A stretch of DNA of 64,000 nucleotides, from assembly GCA_023422635.1 (NCBI GenBank), contig JAFAGO010000028.1:35607-99606 (forward strand). Direction: 5' to 3'. Below are positions 61,918 through 64,000 of the stretch, piece after piece. The position numbers were made by a program, and so were the translations under genes. This DNA is from Bacteroidota bacterium. Its GTDB lineage: Bacteria; Bacteroidota; Bacteroidia; Flavobacteriales; Weeksellaceae. The notes under the pieces are model-generated. The model worked only from the letters and a program-made list of their open reading frames with translations, was not told the origin of the DNA and searched no databases. The first letter of the stretch is position 1. Each line of letters starts with the position of its first letter.

Positions 61918-61925
61918 TAATTTTG
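61918..61925 (+). promoter_or_regulatory. -7 promoter box of the orphan ABC ATPase
   Basis: TAATTTTG, a perfect match, ending 4 nt before the ATG at 61930; a leaderless transcript is predicted if it is the real promoter. Confidence 0.4.
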
Positions 61926-61929
61926 TATT

Positions 61930-62868
61930 ATGTTATTGGAAATTAATCATCTGTTTTTTTCGCATCAGCCGGAAAGTCCGCTATTTAAAGATCTAAATCT
62001 TACCGTTAATCAAGGTGAAATTTTGGCTTTGGCTGGAGAAAGTGGTTGCGGAAAATCTACGCTTTTAAGTTTGATTTACGGACTTTTACAATGGGAAAGT
62101 GGTACTATTATTTTTGATGGAATTCCGCTTTTGGGTCCCGCTGGAAATCTTGTACCTGGCGAAATGAAAATGAAATTTGTAGCGCAAAACTACGATTTGA
62201 TGCCCTATGCAACGGTTGCTGAAAATGTGGGTAAATTTTTATCCAATGTTAACCGGAAGGCGAAGCAAGAAAAGGTGGAAGAACTTTTAGAAGTCGTGGG
62301 AATGAGTGCCTTTGCAAAACGATTTCCTAAGAATTTAAGTGGTGGACAGCAGCAGCGCGTGGCAATCGCTCGTGCACTTTCGGTAACGCCAAAACTTTTA
62401 TTATTGGATGAACCTTTTAGTAACCTTGATTTTTCGCGGAAAATTGAACTTCGGGAAAAATTGTTTCATTATGTGAAAAAGGAAAATGTTTCACTCATTA
62501 TTTCTACCCACGATATTCATGAAGTGATGCCTTGGTTGGATCAAATTGTGGTGCTGCAAGAAGGTGAAATGATTCAGAAAGATACGCCAGAAAACACTTA
62601 TCATCAACCATATAATGAATATGTGGCGCGATTGTTTGGTGAAGTAAACGTGTTTACCGAAGATGAAAAAGAACAATTTCAACTGGTAAAATCGTTTTGG
62701 TTTCCTAACGAAATTAAAATTTCAAACGATGGTTTTCCTGCTGAAGTCTTGGAAAGTCGATTCTCGGGTGGATTTTATTGGAATAAAATAAAATTGCAAC
62801 AAAAAGAAATGGTAATCTATACCGAAGCGAAAATTTTTGGAGCCGTACATATTCGTTTTGTTGGTTAA
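61930..62868 (+). CDS. ABC transporter ATP-binding protein without adjacent permease
   Basis: A 312-residue ATPase. Walker A GESGCGKST (about residues 37-45), Q-loop, signature LSGGQQQRVAIARAL, Walker B LLLLDEPFSNLD and the H-loop ISTHD are intact. About 90 residues follow the ATPase core (SRFSGGFYWNKIKL, IYTEAKIFGAVHIRFVG), resembling the TOBE-like domain of PotA/ModC/FbpC-type importers. No permease or binding protein lies nearby, so the substrate is unknown. Confidence 0.9.
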   Translation: MLLEINHLFFSHQPESPLFKDLNLTVNQGEILALAGESGCGKSTLLSLIYGLLQWESGTIIFDGIPLLGPAGNLVPGEMKMKFVAQNYDLMPYATVAENVGKFLSNVNRKAKQEKVEELLEVVGMSAFAKRFPKNLSGGQQQRVAIARALSVTPKLLLLDEPFSNLDFSRKIELREKLFHYVKKENVSLIISTHDIHEVMPWLDQIVVLQEGEMIQKDTPENTYHQPYNEYVARLFGEVNVFTEDEKEQFQLVKSFWFPNEIKISNDGFPAEVLESRFSGGFYWNKIKLQQKEMVIYTEAKIFGAVHIRFVG

Positions 62869-63103
62869 TTTCGAAGAAAAGATGGTAAGGGGAAAAATTG
62901 ATAAAATTCATATTCTAAAATTTAAAAAAATGTTGAACAACAATGTATATTTGTTATTCAAAACAGAATAAGGAAAATTTTGGTTAATGCTCTTTCTGCC
63001 TTTGAGACTGAAGTTAGTTTGTATTTCTCCATCAACAACCAAGTCTTGGAAAGATTACCCTGCCGAACTTTTCCTTTTTTTATGAATTTACAACTCCTGA
63101 AAT

Positions 63104-63133
63104 AAAAAAAATCCTGCTGAATTTCAGCAGGAT
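63104..63133 (-). terminator. Terminator of the PhnA-like gene
   Basis: ATCCTGCTGA (63111-63120) pairs with TCAGCAGGAT (63124-63133) around ATT; on the reverse strand it is followed by TTTTTTT. Confidence 0.85.
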
Positions 63134-63143
63134 CTAATGTTTT

Positions 63144-63476
63144 TTAAGCTTTCTTTACAAACTCAGATTTTAGCGCCATCGATCCGAAACCATCAATTTT
63201 GCAATCAATATTGTGATCGCTATCAGGATTTAAACGGATGTTTTTTACTTTTGTTCCCGCTTTTACGGGTTTTGGTGCGCCTTTTACGGGTAAATCTTTT
63301 ATTACCACTACAGAATCTCCATTTTGAAGTTCGTTTCCGTTAGAATCCAAAATTTTGTTTTCATTTTCTGCTTCTGTAGGATCCCATTCGTAGAAACATT
63401 GGGAGCATACCGTCATGTTATCTTGTTCATACGTAAATTCCGACTGGCATTTTGGGCATAAAAGGGTTTCGCTCAT
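63144..63476 (-). CDS. PhnA/YjdM family zinc-ribbon protein
   Basis: A 110-residue protein, start at 63476 ([14 protein letters not shown]). An N-terminal zinc ribbon with Cys pairs (CPKC...CSQC) is followed by the conserved domain [53 protein letters not shown]. Despite the historical name in phosphonate use, the function of this family is not settled. Transcribed alone. Confidence 0.92.
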   Translation of the reverse strand: MSETLLCPKCQSEFTYEQDNMTVCSQCFYEWDPTEAENENKILDSNGNELQNGDSVVVIKDLPVKGAPKPVKAGTKVKNIRLNPDSDHNIDCKIDGFGSMALKSEFVKKA

Positions 63477-63638
63477 TTTATTCTTAATTTTTTGCAAAGG
63501 TATTTAAATTCTTTAATTATTGGAAAAGGTTTACTGTAAAGCATACCGTTTTGAATTTCATTGAGATTCTACAAGAAATGAAAAAGAAGGAAATAGTAGT
63601 ATTAGAAAAGTTCAATATTTCACCTCCAAAATATTCAC

Positions 63639-63646
63639 TATTTTTG
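63639..63646 (+). promoter_or_regulatory. -7 promoter box of the RsmB-like gene
   Basis: TATTTTTG, a perfect match, 32 nt before the ATG. A short hairpin (CAAAG 63647-63651 with CTTTG 63666-63670, plus CGC/GCG) sits in the leader. Confidence 0.45.
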
Positions 63647-63678
63647 CAAAGTCGCACAAAAGCGGCTTTGATTTTACT

Positions 63679-64000
63679 ATGGAACTGATCCACCGCAACC
63701 TCCTCATCGGAATTCACGATGCTTTACAGGAAACATTTTTTGAAAAAAATAAATATGCAGACAAGGTTATCGAGCGTTTGTTAAAAGCCCATAAAAAATG
63801 GGGAAGTCAGGATCGCGCTGTGGTTTCTGAAATCTTTTATAACATCATCCGCTGGAAAAAACGTTTGGAATACTATATGGGCGAAGGCGTAAAACCTTCT
63901 AACATTTATAAATTAATATTGGCATATTTGCTTTGGACAAAAACACATTACAAAAAATTTGAAGAATTTGATGGTGTAAAAACTGCGGATATTCTTACCA
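63679..64000 (+). CDS. RsmB-family 16S rRNA m5C methyltransferase (start only)
   Basis: The first 107 codons are inside the window, open to the right edge. The sequence MELIHRNLLIGIHDALQETFFEKNKYADKVIERLLKAHKKWGSQDR is the NusB-like N-terminal domain of RsmB/Fmu-type methyltransferases that modify C967 of 16S rRNA. The SAM-binding domain would lie beyond the window. The assignment rests on this N-terminal part only. Confidence 0.75.
   Translation, partial: MELIHRNLLIGIHDALQETFFEKNKYADKVIERLLKAHKKWGSQDRAVVSEIFYNIIRWKKRLEYYMGEGVKPSNIYKLILAYLLWTKTHYKKFEEFDGVKTADILT

Overview
The window is AT-rich chromosomal DNA from a member of the Bacteroidota, class Flavobacteriia. A Weeksellaceae (Chryseobacterium/Kaistella-like) origin is the best guess. 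The evidence is a gldKLMN cluster plus PorZ (type IX secretion), a transketolase encoded as two separate subunits, DUF4270 and Asp-rich lipoproteins, and the Bacteroidota promoter -7 box TAnnTTTG in front of many genes. Genus-level placement is inference. No rRNA operon, prophage, CRISPR array or intact insertion sequence was found. About 60 protein genes and four tRNAs are supported.

Layout. 1-0.7 kb: 5'-truncated view of dapA (reverse strand). 0.8-5.5 kb: a tightly overlapping operon with a 5'-nucleotidase split into two proteins in reversed domain order, porZ and recO. 5.5-8.6 kb: a surface-type lipoprotein, hslR, aroK, a tRNA-Lys/Leu/Lys cluster and panC. 8.7-19 kb: a half-length glycogen synthase homologue, a DUF4270 lipoprotein, glmS, gldKLMN and an FAD oxidoreductase. 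19-24 kb: a phosphodiesterase, tRNA-Ser, asparaginase, a structured GC-rich intergenic repeat, and three RNA-modification genes (trmH, rsmE, tsaD). 24-34 kb: tamB, an Lrp regulator, small membrane proteins, split transketolase and a sodium/solute symporter. 34-42 kb: a GNAT acetyltransferase, an AraC regulator with a TolC-HlyD-MFS tripartite pump, two pirins and a Rnk/GreA-like protein. 42-49 kb: a HipA-like kinase with a DUF3037 partner, a DUF2339 membrane protein, an EamA exporter with a divergent Lrp regulator, and an MscS-type channel. 49-64 kb: uvrD/pcrA, secG, two glycosyltransferases with recR, a Tubby/LURP-like protein, pepD, a ferredoxin and its reductase, a DUF3108 protein, pheS, a YceI lipoprotein, an orphan ABC ATPase, a PhnA-like protein and the start of an RsmB-type methyltransferase.

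How the parts relate. Much of the window serves the cell envelope: protein secretion and sorting (gldKLMN, porZ, secG, tamB), amino sugar supply (glmS), surface polysaccharide glycosyltransferases, lipoproteins and efflux. The rest is housekeeping for DNA repair, translation and central metabolism.

Most interesting points. (1) A 193-bp miniature inverted-repeat element sits exactly at the stop codon of an Lrp gene, with a TAA target duplication. (2) A roughly 187-nt structured repeat lies between ansA and trmH. (3) The HipA-like kinase and DUF3037 genes overlap and look like a functional pair without a HipB antitoxin. (4) A pirin promoter has its -7 box inside a perfect 9-bp inverted repeat, a likely operator. 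(5) At least five genes have a -7 box only 3-8 nt before the start codon, suggesting leaderless or nearly leaderless mRNAs. (6) The split, order-reversed 5'-nucleotidase. I did not find a clearly new multi-gene defence or biosynthetic system.
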